Positions 1 through 11,419 of a stretch of 64,000 nucleotides of DNA are shown here, piece by piece (within the stretch, counting starts at the first letter, position 1; the number at the start of each line of letters is the position of its first letter). The translations under genes were made by a program, and so were the position numbers. This DNA comes from Pseudorasbora parva. Taxonomy: Eukaryota > Chordata > Actinopteri > Cypriniformes > Gobionidae. Under the pieces are notes generated by a model, which saw nothing but the letters and a program-made list of their open reading frames with translations, made no database searches and was not told the DNA's origin. The DNA lies in NCBI RefSeq assembly GCF_024679245.1, contig NC_090191.1, positions 38,910,982-38,974,981 on the forward strand. Reading direction: 5' to 3'.

Positions 1-1903
1 ATTTTGAGCCATCCTTTATATATTTTATATAATAATTATGAGCAATCCCGAACGTATTGGGTATTACAAACTGATGTTTAAATTAGACTGTCTACTGGAA
101 CACCAAAGCAGATCATGGAAGGAGATCATATCGAAAGCACAGGCTGTCCACTAGGGCTCGTATTCAGACACAGCCGATATAGATGATCCTTTGGACTTTA
201 TTTGAAGCAGTCACTCTCTCCGAGTGTTCTCCCACCAGTATGAACCTGTTCCTGCAAGCCCACTCTGGAAATTTCCCTGTTTCGCGGCCAGTGACGAGCG
301 GCAATGATTGTCTAGAGGTCCTTGGATAAAAGGCTTCTATTTATGTGCCAGATGGTGTTCTTCTGACTAAGCACAAACAGAGAGCGTGAGTGCGATGTTC
401 TCTATGTCTTCTTCCTATTTGGGTTTAACGCAGACTGACAACATGATCATTCACAGTGTGCTTATTTTAAAAGAGATGAGGCAAACGAAGAAAATCATCC
501 TGCTGGGTGTTCTGAAATATCTTCAATGCTGTGGGCTCCAGAGGCATGGAAAGGGGCAGATCTAAAATTAGATGTTGGGGTTTCATTTAGCAAGTAATTG
601 TTGCATCCAGTTTACTTGCCAGCATTAAATTCATGTCTATCTGTGGAAAAAACATAAATCCTAAAAAATCTAAAAGGCGAGCAGCTGTTGTTTACTGCAA
701 TGAAAGTCATGTCATCTCCATGGCTCTATAAAGAGTCCTTCAAAACATCTGGAAACTGGATGTCTAGACTCAGCTGGTCATTTACAGACAACACCATCTC
801 TCCAATGCAAATTCAAAACTTGCATGTATTCGGAGAAAATATTTTTAAAGCAACATTATACTATTAAAGTTTTCTGCTGCCAAGAGCAAGAATGGCAGGT
901 TTCAAATCAAATATTTCCAGCGGGTCGGGGACCAGCCAAGCAGCTGCCATTGAAATGAATAGGGAATGCTAACTTCCTCCAGGCATTGTAGACCTCCTTG
1001 CTACAGTAATGTATGTTTGGGTTTTCACAGTAGCAGACATTATCTTTTGTCACTGAATTTAATAATGGTACAACAGAAGCCTAGTGGGACAAACACAGAA
1101 TGTATAACATGATATTTAACCATACATACAATTATCTTATTGTCATCTGTCATGCATGAAAAAAAATCAACACAAAGAAACAAGCAATTTACTGATGAGA
1201 TAACATCTGTCTGCTCTTCACCAACAACCATGAATTCAATAAATAAAGGTCCCCTAGCAAACACCACCCATGTGACTTCACTCTGACTGAATAAAGGGAA
1301 ACCATTTGACTTTAGTGAACACGAAAACAGATGCACAAATCCACTCTGAGCTTGTTAGATATTCCACTTATCCTGTTAAACTTATCTTAAATCGAGTGCA
1401 TCATTAACTACAGCAGCGGCAGGAAAAACAATGTTCCATAACTAACTTGCCATTCATTATTTGGCAATATTATAAGGAACTAAAAATGTTTATGGAATCT
1501 AAGCCATCAACATTGTGATGTAAGACATAAGAAAACCTTAAATGGCAATAGCTTTTATCAAAAGAGATGATGCAATATGGCCAAATTGCACAGAGTGACT
1601 TTTTCCATGAGGAAATGGCATAAATGATAATGGAGATAAAACGGAACTTACAAAGGCTAAACTAATGATCAGGATACATTTTACAAATCACATCCACTAG
1701 TAATTTTACGATGAAACAAGTAATAATTGTAGCCTAATGGTGACTAGTAGACACACTACAGCTTCTATTAAATATTCAGCTAAAACTCTAAGTGTATCAG
1801 GGCCTCGCCTCGCTCATTTTGGCTTGAGAGCAGATGGTGGAGGCCTTTTTAAGATCATCAATGTGTCTGACGCTCAATCATTCCTGATGCTTCACGTGAG
1901 GAA
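1..1903. other. ahcyl2 intron 1, no recognised feature
   Basis: Lies downstream of the ahcyl2 first exon on the minus strand, so it is intronic. AT-rich single-copy-looking sequence. I see no exon matching the rest of the AHCYL2 protein and no clear repeat. The last 8 bp (GTGAGGAA, 1896-1903) are the left target-site duplication of the hAT-type element that follows. Confidence 0.5.
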
Positions 1904-2028
1904 TAGGGGTGTGACAGTTAGTATATAACCGTGAGACGGACGGTTATAGTTAAACACCGTCATTAGAACTCTATCATCGCCAAAACAGTGTTATTAAAAT
2001 ATTTTTTACAAACATAAAAAAAAAAACG

Positions 2029-2220
2029 ATGCACTCCGGGGGGGAAATTGTATCAGCTGACGAGGTAAACGGAGGCGGAGTTAGTGGTGCTTCGGAGGCT
2101 GCTACTGCTGGAGATGATTCGGGAGAGGTCTGTGCACCACCCCCTACCAAGAAGAGAAATCTTGGAGATCATCATCTTAATAAACAGAGGTCTGAAATCT
2201 CTGCCCCTTTACCGATCAGA
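2029..2220 (+). pseudogene. possible N-terminal coding remnant inside the hAT-type element
   Basis: An open frame starts at ATG 2029 after an A-rich leader. It encodes an acidic, Gly/Ser/Ala-rich stretch, then a basic PPTKKRNL segment, and runs on into the minisatellite where it loses sense. N-terminal regions of this acidic-then-basic character occur in TE-derived proteins, so this may be what is left of the parent transposase's first exon. I recognise no domain. The call is inference from its place inside the element. Confidence 0.3.
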
Positions 2221-3365
2221 GCGTGCGCTGACACGGAGTTAACCTGCTATCTCCAAGAACAACCCGCGCTGACACGGAGTTAACCCGCTATCTCCAAGAA
2301 CAACCCGCGCTGACACGGAGTTAACCCGCTATCTCCAAGAACAACCCGCGCTGACACGGAGTTAACCCGCTATCTCCAAGAACAACCCGCGCTGACACGG
2401 AGTTAACCCGCTATCTCCAAGAACAACCCGCGCTGACACAGAGTTAACCTGCTATCTCCGAGAACAACCCGCGCTGACACGGAGTTAACCCGCTATCTCC
2501 AAGAACAACCCCCGCTGACACGGAGTTAACCCGCTATCTCCAAGAACAACCCCCGCTGACACGGAGTTAACCCGCTATCTCCAAGAACAACCCGCGCTGA
2601 CACGGAGTTAACCCGCTATCTCCAAGAACAACCCGCGCTGACACGGAGTTAACCCGCTATCTCCAAGAACAACACGCGCTGACACGGAGTTAACCCGCTA
2701 TCTCCAAGAACAACCCGCGCTGACACGGAGTTAACCCGCTATCTCCAAGAACAACCCGCGCTGACACGGAGTTAACCCGCTATCTCCAAGAACAACCCGC
2801 GCTGACACGGAGTTAACCCGCTATCTCCAAGAACAACCCGCGCTAACACGGAGTTAACCCGCTATCTCCAAGAACAACCCGCGCTGACACGGAGTTAACC
2901 CGCTATCTCCAAGAACAACCCGCACTGACACGGAGTTGACCCGCTATCTCCAAGAACAACCCGCGCTGACACGGAGTTAACCCGCTATCTCCAAGAACAA
3001 CCCACGCTGACACGTAGTTAACCCGCTATCTCCAAGAACAACCCGCGCTGACACGGAGTTAACCCGCTATCTTCAAGAACAACCAACGCTGACACGGAGT
3101 TAAGCCGCTATCTCCAAGAACAACCCGCGCTGACACGGAGTTAACCCGCTATCTCCAGAACAACCCACGCTGACACGGAGTTAACCCGCTATCTCCAGAA
3201 CAACTCGCGCTGACACGGAGTTAACCCGCTATCTCCAAGAACAACCCGCGCTAACACGGAGTTAACCCGCTATCTCCAGAACAACCCGCGCTGACACGGA
3301 GTTAACCCGCGATCTCCAAGAACCCGCGCTAACACGGAGTTAACCCGCTATCTCCAAGAACAACC
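2221..3365 (+). repeat. 41-bp minisatellite, about 28 units
   Basis: Head-to-tail repeat of a 41-bp unit containing GCTGACACGGAGTTAACCCG and then CTATCTCCAAGAACAACC. Early unit starts are spaced exactly 41 bp (2227, 2268, 2309). Most units differ by 0-2 substitutions; divergent and slightly short units (CCAGAACAAC, ACCCGCGATC) gather at the 3' end. There are no unique spacers between units. Confidence 0.95.
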
Positions 3366-4001
3366 ACTCTCTCAGCAAAATTGGCACGTAAATACAAGAA
3401 CATGCTTTACCATGTACACGACCTGACCGGATTACTTTTGAGTGTGCGTCCTTATATGACGTACAGAGCGTGCCGCGCTCTCATGCACCAAGCTATAATG
3501 TTGACAAGAGAGGTGTAAACGTTTTATTTCGTAAGAAGTTATGAAGATAATGTTGGCATAATGACACCGTCCCTAAACCTACCCATGTAAGCAAACAATC
3601 AACTACTTCAACTGTGCCTGACATTAGAATTTATTTTATCTGAGATGATGATTACATTTTACAACAAATAAATAGCTTTTATAAAACCGTATAAGTCCTG
3701 GTGGCCGTTGAGAGTTGCTATGGCATCCGTAAACATCTGATGTGACAGACAAGCTGAAAGCTGTGATGATTGCATAGTGGCACTTCATACCGATTAAGTT
3801 GATAACCTGCTGTTTCAAACATTAAGCTAACAAGTTTTTCCCCCATACAGGCTGTTGCCTGAGTCCTGCTTATGACTGTCAGACTGTTAATGCATTTCCC
3901 CCCACCGTCAAATGGCGACGGTTATGTTACGAACCGTCACATTTGACTCCCATCATAACCGTCATCACCTATTCTGAAACCGGCACACCCCTAGTGAGGA
4001 A

Positions 4002-7000
4002 CAAACAGCAGTTCAGTATAGAGAGAAAAAAAATAGTATTTTATTACTCAAAGATAACCATTACAGAAAGACAACCCAGAGAAGCCTCATCTCCTCTCTC
4101 AGGTCAAATAAAAAGAACTGAGACATACACAACAGACATGCTTAGATTCATCTTAAATGTTTACGCAAGCATGCATTTCATTCAGATGATCCATCCACTA
4201 CATTATCTAATCTCATCCTCTAAGAAGAGGAAGAATGCATCTAATCTGCAGTGATGCAGAAGAGGAAGAATCTCATTCAGTTTTACATTGGCCAATGGAG
4301 CTACAGGGGCTCAAGACGAGTGTGAAAGCGCAACAAGACCCTTGAGCGGAAATAGTAGGAGAGCGATGCCCTGCTGCACTGATTTATTGACTCTGGCATA
4401 TGAGTAGTACATGATGCAACAATTATAGGTCTTGGCTAACTGCACGGCTAGCATTTGACGTGCAGAAAAAAATAGGCATGATGCAGTGATTGGCACGAGG
4501 AGAACTAAATGTCACGGTTTTGCATTAGCAGCATTAAGCTTGTTACCTGTATGCCGAGTCTGGAAATCTCATTGCAGTTTATCCCATGATGCACTGCACC
4601 TCTGACACATTTAGGAAATGGGAAGGGGGCATGGGAAAGGATGGGAAAGGATGGGAAATCCAAACAAAGCAAATCAACAATGAACTAATCAATCGATCCA
4701 CAAATTCAGCTCAGAAGAGATGTTCTGGGTCATGGGCTGATTCAGGTCAATGAAGCCACACACACTTCTGGTGATGAAACTGCTCAAAACACTGTGCGAT
4801 CGGACTGACCGCACCGCCCCGAACTTTCTGTTCAGAGATGTTCAGTAACAAATGTGCAACCTCCTTAAAGAGGAGTAACAAGCCACAGAAACTTGAAAGT
4901 ATTTTCAAATACAAGATCAGAGGCATTAATTGGCCTCCGCTTTTTTGATCTGCAGAGGTGGTTGTGGTCCGAAAGAAAAACGATGGACTGCAATTTAGGA
5001 ATTCATACCCACAACAAAGACAGTAGGGTATGCTGAAATTGTAGGTTTGTGTGGACAGACTGCTGCAAATAGATATTTCTCTCAACCAAATATGCAATTA
5101 AGAACTCTAGGCTATGCCATAAAGGTCATTTTTAAGTTGGGTCTCATTTCTGCCTCACTTTTAAAATATTAACAGAGAGAACAATTTGTCTGTTCTAAAG
5201 TTGCCAAAGACGAAAACCTCTAACTTCCGATACACAAACCTCTAACTTCAATGTATTCACATGAATGTGTGGAGACTAAAGCTTATGGAAATAAGTTTCC
5301 CACTGCGTCCCAACATTCAAGCAAACTCTGACCTGACAAGACATTTGCCAAGAAAGAGGATGCAAACATCACCGATTGACCTCTTGGTCAATTTCAAGAA
5401 TGTGCAAAATTTGCATGGGTCCACAGACCTTTTGCATGCTCTAGAGTAGGGCTTTCCAACTCTGGACACTTTCCTGTAGAGTTTCTAGTTCTTTGTAGTT
5501 TTTTTAAAGACCTTGATTAGCTTGTTTGGGTTTGTTTGATTACAGTTGGAGCTTGAGGGCCAGATTTGAGAACCCCTGCTCTAGTGAAAGCATGGATGAA
5601 AAACTCAGAGCATTATTTTAACGATCTGAGCACATGGTCTGAAGTGCTTGGCACAGGTGCACTTAGGGCATGTCTGAATCCACTTTTGCTAGTTTAATGA
5701 CGGGCGGGAAAAACGGTCGGCACACAGGTGCATGGTAAAAATGTTATACCTAGTTTCTTAATGAGCTGTGCGTTTTGGGGAAACGTGCAATAAACCATCT
5801 CTAATTCCCTTTAAAAGCCAGTTGTGCTTGCACCATGACGGATTCACTATTTACATGGTGGAATATAGACACCCTTACCATGACTGGTTTAAGTAGCAGC
5901 CAGTTTAATTTATCATTACTGCAAATAGGGCTAGGTAATTCTGATATGTCCATTCATTATGACATGTAGCCATCTTTATGCACAGACTAATAATCTTTTA
6001 CATTGTAAACCTTTTATTTTCAATATTTAGCATGTTTGTGTGCGCCCTATAAATAACAAAAAATACAGCGTGATTGACTTTAGAGCAGGTTTTTGTTGGT
6101 CGATGGAGCAGTTATTTTCAGTTCCTCAAAATAGCAACACGGCAACAATGCGCTTGAACACACCTGGTTTTCAGACCAGACGCCCATGGGACAACAGATG
6201 GGCACGAGTGCATCTGCCATTTAAACAATGTGGCACCGGACATGAAAATTGAAATTGAAAACACTTGCGTCACGCCTGATGTTGTATTGTGCAGGGTGTA
6301 TAATAGGCTATTACATGTTTAAACTCAAACTGATATCAGAACTACAAAGATGGGGATGTTGTAAGGGTTTGAGGCAAGTCAGACCACTAAAAAACAAGGT
6401 AACTGTCAATCAAGCCATGCATTTCAACAGCTGGGGTCTGAGGTTTGTATTTACCTTTTTTGAGCTGGTATAAAGAAAGGAAGAGAGATGGGGTGGCTTT
6501 TCTTACTCTTTTGTGAGAGTCTTTTGTGATGCAGCAGTTTTTGAACACAATGAAGGGTCTTTGTGAGGGGCTGGTGCAGGGGTCTAGGGTGCATTCCTTA
6601 TCCGTGGATCCTGCATGTGTGTCCATTCCATGGTTAACTAATTGAAAAACCTGAGGCCCTTTGACCAGCAGGCCAATACGGACACCATCAGAAATCATCT
6701 ACTTAACTTCCAGCAGCATAAATCAACCGAGTTGTGAGCGAAAGGCCAATTTTGTCAATGGAGAAGCTTTTGTTCATTCATTCAGTAGCACATTCCTGGC
6801 TAACGCCTGGACTGGTGGTTTAATCTTTCACTTGCACAATTGATGCGAATTCACTCCTTCGTTCAACATCACTGAAAATCTGAACTCATTCAGTGAGCAA
6901 ATGTATAAACCAATGGGATTAAAATGTTCTTACAGGACTTTATTTCACAATCTCTCTAAAGCAAAGCTTAAAGTATAATGGTGAGCAAAGAGCGAGAATA

Positions 7001-7756
7001 AATAACCAACTGCTACGTACGCAGCTTGAACCTGGTGTTCCTGGTTTATACATCCAGCCGTACAATCAGACAACAGCTGGCTTCTGCCAAACAGATTTGC
7101 TTCCATGATGCCTATTTTGACTTTCCAAGCCCTGCTTTTATAAAGCTTACTCGTGAAAAAGCATGACAATCAAGTCACAGATTGAACTCCATCGGCTTAT
7201 CAAGCCACGGTACAGAAACTTCGCTCACTTACGTAGGTTTGCTGGAAAATGGACGCAGCATATGGCAGCGCATCTCCAAATGCACAGTCTGAGGGAGACA
7301 AACGAAATGTTTTATGCAGGGCTTGATTGATTTCACAATTGATTGGGTTTCACAATTTGTAATTTGTGTTTTGTAAAAAGTGCTTAATTTTTATGAAATT
7401 TAAGGTCGTAAAAAGTTACATATCTTAAATGGTATAACAAAGGTCTCAATTGTCATATTAAGAGGTCTTACATTTTATGATGGAAAAAAAAGAACAGTTC
7501 GACAGACTCGCGGTTTCAGAGCAGCTCGCAATCAATGAATACCGTGCCTAAAAAAAAATAATCCCAGATCATTTCACAAAAAATCTGATTTACAATTTAA
7601 ATCGTTTTTTCCCCCTCCTACTTAAAATCAATATGTAGATGACAAAGACATTTTTCAAAAGTTCTAACTTTATTTTTTTCAAGTAAAATATTTGAGGTTT
7701 GGTAGCGCCTACCTAAAAAATTTAGAGCTTGAAATAAGTGTGAAGCTCTTGAAAAC
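4002..7756. other. ahcyl2 intron 1 with degraded repeats
   Basis: No exon seen. It contains a short foldback at about 5453-5580 (GCTTTCCAACTCTGGA at one end, GAGAACCCCTGCTC at the other), a decayed relative of the 35428-36165 element. It also contains a copy of an interspersed repeat at about 5683-6250 whose second copy lies around 26690-28045. The rest is AT-rich sequence without recognisable structure. Confidence 0.45.
5683..6250 (+). repeat. interspersed repeat, copy 1 (uninterrupted)
   Basis: Shares ordered blocks with 26690-28045: CTTGCACCATG, ACTTTAGA, CAAAATAGCAACAC, ACACCTGGTTTTCAGACCAG and ATTTAAACAATGT. Its left edge, TTTTGCTAGTTT, is the inverse of the right edge of copy 2 (AAACTAGCAAAA), suggesting a TIR-bounded element. 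This copy lacks the 1-kb TTAA insertion that splits copy 2. Confidence 0.6.
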
Positions 7757-8158
7757 ATTTGGAAAGTGCTTGAATTTCAATCTCAAAAGGTTGTAAATGG
7801 TAAATGGACTGCATTTATATAGCGCTTTTATCCAAAGCGCTTTACATTTTTGCCTCACATTCACCCATTCATACACCGACGGCGATGTCAGCCATGTAAG
7901 GCGCCATCCAGCTCGTCGGGAGCAGCAGGGTTAGGTGTCTTGCTCATGGACACTTCGACACTTGGTCAGGTGGAACCAGGGATTGAACCACCAACCTTCT
8001 GGTTTGTAGACAACCTACATGAACCACTGAGCCACTGTCGCCCCTTTGCGGTTGTGCGAAGCATTCGACGCAGAATTCTCTTTTATAAACCACTTAAAGC
8101 TCTGCACAACAGAATGCTTCGCACAACCTTTTGAGATTGAAATTCAAGCACTTTCCAA
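7757..8158 (+). repeat. foldback repeat interrupted by another repeat
   Basis: About 36 bp reading TTGGAAAGTGCTTGAATTTC and then AATCTCAAAAGGTTGT near 7760-7795 recurs as its perfect inverse near 8120-8156. Inside the right half is a second inverted pair, GGTTGTGCGAAGCATTC (about 8049) and GAATGCTTCGCACAACC (about 8126). The outer arms therefore once abutted the inner ones as a single long hairpin, later split by the repeat at about 7796-8046. Confidence 0.75.
7796..8046 (+). repeat. teleost interspersed repeat inserted in the foldback
   Basis: Begins TAAATGGTAAATGGACTGC, continues with the phrase ATAGCGCTTTTATCCAAAGC and ends CCACTGAGCCACTGTCGCCC. I know this as a common fish dispersed repeat but cannot name the family with confidence. 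GGTTG lies on both sides (left before TAAATGG, right before TGCG), consistent with a short target duplication. Open frames crossing it are not genes. Confidence 0.6.
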
Positions 8159-8244
8159 GGGTTGTTATAAACCACAGAATTTTATCACATCAAACAGAGC
8201 TGACGTGGAGACCAGGAGAAACATTGAGACAACATGTGATCAGG

Positions 8245-8761
8245 TAGCCTAGAAATCTAGACGCACCCTAGCGGCAGCAAATCTAATCTGCCCGCGAGTG
8301 TCGTCTAGCAACTCTCAATACCCTTCTGAGCTGTATCGCCAAACTCTGGTCGGGCCAATCACATCGTGTATAGAGTCGGTGGGCGATAATGACGAAGGCA
8401 GAGTTGCGTTTGCGTGCTTCTAGTCAACACAGACACTGGCGAACGGCGGTCTTTCGAATCAGCTTTGATCACGACTCTGGAAGACTTGGAGTTAAGCTTT
8501 TCTCTGAGAAAAGAACAAAGAACGGCACTGAAGTCGTTCTTAAAAGGGGAAGATGTGCTCGGGGTTTTGCCGACCCGATACGGCAAAAGTTTAATCTGTC
8601 AGCGAGCTCTGCTTCACCTTCGTTGCTCTGGTTGGTGTAGCGCTATCCTATCGCGTGCAGAGGGAGTTTGAAAGACAACCGTTTATCCGCCCCTCAGATT
8701 GAGCCGTCAATGGTGGGTTTCCAGACCAAACATCTTGATGTGGGTCTGGCTTGTCAGGCTA
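8245..8761 (+). mobile_element. 517-bp TIR element with RecQ-like coding fragment, copy 1
   Basis: The left end TAGCCTAGAAATCTAGACGC and the inverted right end TAGCCTGACAAGCCAGACCC match at about 15 of 20 positions. Flanks are a perfect 9-bp direct repeat GTGATCAGG (8236-8244 and 8762-8770). A second copy is at 18042-18565. A 9-bp TSD with imperfect TIRs and captured coding sequence fits a Mutator-like element best, but hAT or Merlin relatives are possible. The interior holds a helicase-like frame (8504-8602). Confidence 0.8.
8504..8602 (+). pseudogene. RecQ-helicase-like fragment (motif 0 and Walker A region)
   Basis: The frame reads SLRKEQRTALKSFL, then KGEDVLGVLPTRYGKS and LICQ. This matches the RecQ-family opening, where LRxxQ (motif 0) is followed about 20 residues later by the Walker A block PTGxGKS and then LxYQ. 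Here the glycine after Thr is Arg. The second genomic copy keeps Gly at that position but has a stop and other changes. Only about 33 residues match, no later helicase motif follows, and the frame ends soon after. It is a fragment carried by a transposable element, not a working helicase. Confidence 0.6.
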
Positions 8762-8770
8762 GTGATCAGG

Positions 8771-11419
8771 GGTTTTAGTCACAAATCACCAACATTCACA
8801 ATGATAACACCACATGGATTTAGTTGTCATTATTTACCTCAGGGTTCTGTGGTGAATTTAAACACTTTCTCACTGGATCTCCAGCGCTGTGTATCGGTGT
8901 CTGTCACGAGATCGGCCCGTGTCTGAGCTCGCGCTGCGTTTGTTGTCTGCGCAGCTCAAATGATTTCTCAGGGTAGCGTGGTTTCGTTCAGACTTCAAAC
9001 ACACTTTACAGTAGGGTACTGTTAATTGTTCTGGGAAAAACCGTACCAATTACGAATGACACTATGTTTTAAGACACTGTCCTTGTTGTTTGTGTATCTC
9101 TGTGGCAAACGTGCGCGGGGAGGGCTGAGCCATTGCGGGAGCCCAGAGGGGAGCGTCAACGGATGTTAAAGAGAAAAACGATTTTCATTCACATAAATCG
9201 ACGTAAACTACACACACAAGTTAATCGATAAAAACGATTTATCGCCCAGCCCTAGTACAGACAAGACACCAAGGTTCAAAACGCACTTGATTTCTGGATT
9301 AATGGCAAAGTTTAACCATCATTGAGCAAAAGTTTGAGGTCTTGTCAGTTTAAACATTGAAGCGATTTTAAACCATTTTAGTGCAAGACGACACAAAAGA
9401 GAACTTGATTCTGAACCACTCGCATGCCGTTTTCTCTTCGCAAACCCCTAATTCGGTTCTCTTTCATGTCTATTTGTGCTTGAACAGACACATACATGTA
9501 AAATTACGTCAAAAAGCCTCCTCAAACACAGCCGCTTATGTCTTACGTGAATGTAAACAATTAAGAAAGAAAATGGATGCATATTTATATTGAAAGTGCA
9601 TTAGTTCTTAAAGTGACAGCAGCTTAATATTTTTTTCTGCTGTCTGTGTTTAGATTTAGGTTTATACAGTGAAGACTATGCAGTGTTATTTTACATTTGA
9701 TTATTCAATGTCTGTACCTGAATAGAGTTAGATTTACCTGAAAAACAAAGCGCTGTTTATTTCATTTGTATCTTTGTTCTATTGTATTTACCTATGGTTT
9801 TAATCTGTTTATTATTTTCTATGCAGATTCACTCCCCTACAAAATCACCCCAAACCATTCCACAATGATTCATTACTTCCAATTGAACTACTCATCTGGC
9901 GAAATCCATATCACGATATATATTGCAGAAAAACCAATATTACAATGTCAGTTTTCCAAAATTGTGCAACCATAAAGTAGACTTGTAAATATTATAAAAT
10001 ACAGTTTAAAACAGAGCTATTAAAAACCCAAGTGTACTTTTTTTATTCTAATAAATTAAAACATTTTGCTTTTATGTATCCTTGTTTCCAACTGTGATGT
10101 ATCCTTTGCACTATTTTCATTGTTGTTTGTGTTCCTAAATTTGTTCAACTCTGGCACATATGTGCTCCTTAGTAAAAAGGCAAGCATCTGTTAAAGTCTG
10201 TCACACATCCTCCTGACAGAAGCAGTGAACTCGCACATGTGTTTGTTTGGCTGGCTCGCTTTCACCGTTGCCTCCGCAATACACAGAGTCATTAAGACAT
10301 TCGAGAAGACTCTAGGTGATTTCAGGTGAACAAATCCTGCTGTGGTGAGGTTAGGCCAGTCTGAGGGAAAGAGAAATCTCAGCTGTGCCCTTTAAAGTGT
10401 TAGATGGTCCCGACTGAAGTGCACCATTAAGGTTGCTGCCAAGGACACCAAGTCATGGATGAGTGTTTGAGAGCAAGACAAGAGGATTCAGTGAGTGCAC
10501 CGTTATCAGTTAGCAGCCTCAGTACAAAATGTGCAGTTCAATGTACACTCCTTCAAAGCGCCAGCCTCCATGACCACCACATAAACGCCACTTACCTGAG
10601 AGCACGTCTAGTTCTGTCTAAGCACACGTGTGGTCCTTTTTCTTAAGCTCTTAAGACAATAAGTAGCATAAACAGAATATGGTGACACAGGCCTTCCAGG
10701 AGGCATGCTATCATTCCCACATGACTCAAAGAGCAGACAAACACAAGCAGGTTCAACGTATAGGTCAGTCTCTCTGGTTCCATCCCACCATTAATCAGAG
10801 TGTCCAAACTTCACACCATAGTGAGAAATATTTTCCTGTCAACTGCTCGCTGAAATCTCAGTACACGTCATGTGAGCGATGAGGAACTGGAACGGAGACA
10901 CGGTCCAAATAAGAGTACAAACTGCAGGTCTCCTTGACCCTGATTTCAAAGAAAAATATTCTAAACCCTTCCAAGAGAAAAATGGAGGAGTAAACATCAT
11001 TATAGGTCACAAAAAAAGGTTGTTTAAGTGGTGTCTTCGTGTCGATGTGACCTTCATCTGTGGGTTTCACAAACATTAGCAAGATATCATTGTAATTTTT
11101 GGTGTGCAAATGAGTCCAATAATACATGAATATTTTAACAATCAAAGTGCCCTTATGATGCTATTTTAAAAGTCCTTACATTTGTTTCTGCAACATGCAT
11201 TTATTTTCTCATAACACACATTGCAGATCACATCTTTCCTCACAGTATCTGAAATGGTCTGTTTGAAAATTCAGACTCTATAACCCTTTTCTTTCCACGA
11301 GCCTACGAGTTGGTCATACGTATTGTATGATTATTGGCTGCTATACATATTGTATAGTAAATACATATTGTAAATTAATATTACTCAGTATTAAATGCAT
11401 AATTACACTGTTACAAATA
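8771..11419. other. ahcyl2 intron 1 with AT-rich repeat remnants
   Basis: No exon seen. At about 9160-9255 an ACGATTTATCGCCCAGCCCTAG end resembles a hAT-like terminus (inverse TAGGGCTGGGCGATAAATCG), but I could not find its partner. The phrase TTCTTAAAGTGACAG near 9604 has a counterpart near 12249 (CTCTTAAAGTGACAG), so related repeats occupy both places. Nothing else supported. Confidence 0.4.

Larger units (their letters stand above)
1904..3993 (+). mobile_element. hAT-type DNA transposon, non-autonomous, with internal minisatellite
   Basis: The element begins TAGGGGTGTG and ends CACACCCCTA, a perfect 10-bp terminal inverted repeat. It is flanked by a perfect 8-bp direct repeat GTGAGGAA (1896-1903 and 3994-4001). 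An 8-bp TSD with short TIRs is the hAT signature. Subterminal sequence at both ends carries copies of the ACGGTTAT motif and its complement. The 2.09-kb interior holds a possible N-terminal coding remnant (from 2029), a 41-bp tandem array (2221-3365) and about 500 bp of unique sequence. No transposase core is visible, so it must have depended on another element. Superfamily assignment rests on TSD length and TIRs only. Confidence 0.85.

Noticed and set aside
2221..3365. CRISPR-like regular repeat array
   Set aside because: Units are directly adjacent with no unique spacers, and the DNA is vertebrate. It is a minisatellite.
8389..8640. Alternative 83-codon frame over the RecQ-like region
   Set aside because: Overlaps the helicase-like frame in another register and shows no domain; the frame with LRKEQ and PTxYGKS is the informative one.
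9160..9255. Complete hAT element ending CCCAGCCCTAG
   Set aside because: Only one end is recognisable; the partner TIR and duplication were not found, so only noted as a remnant.
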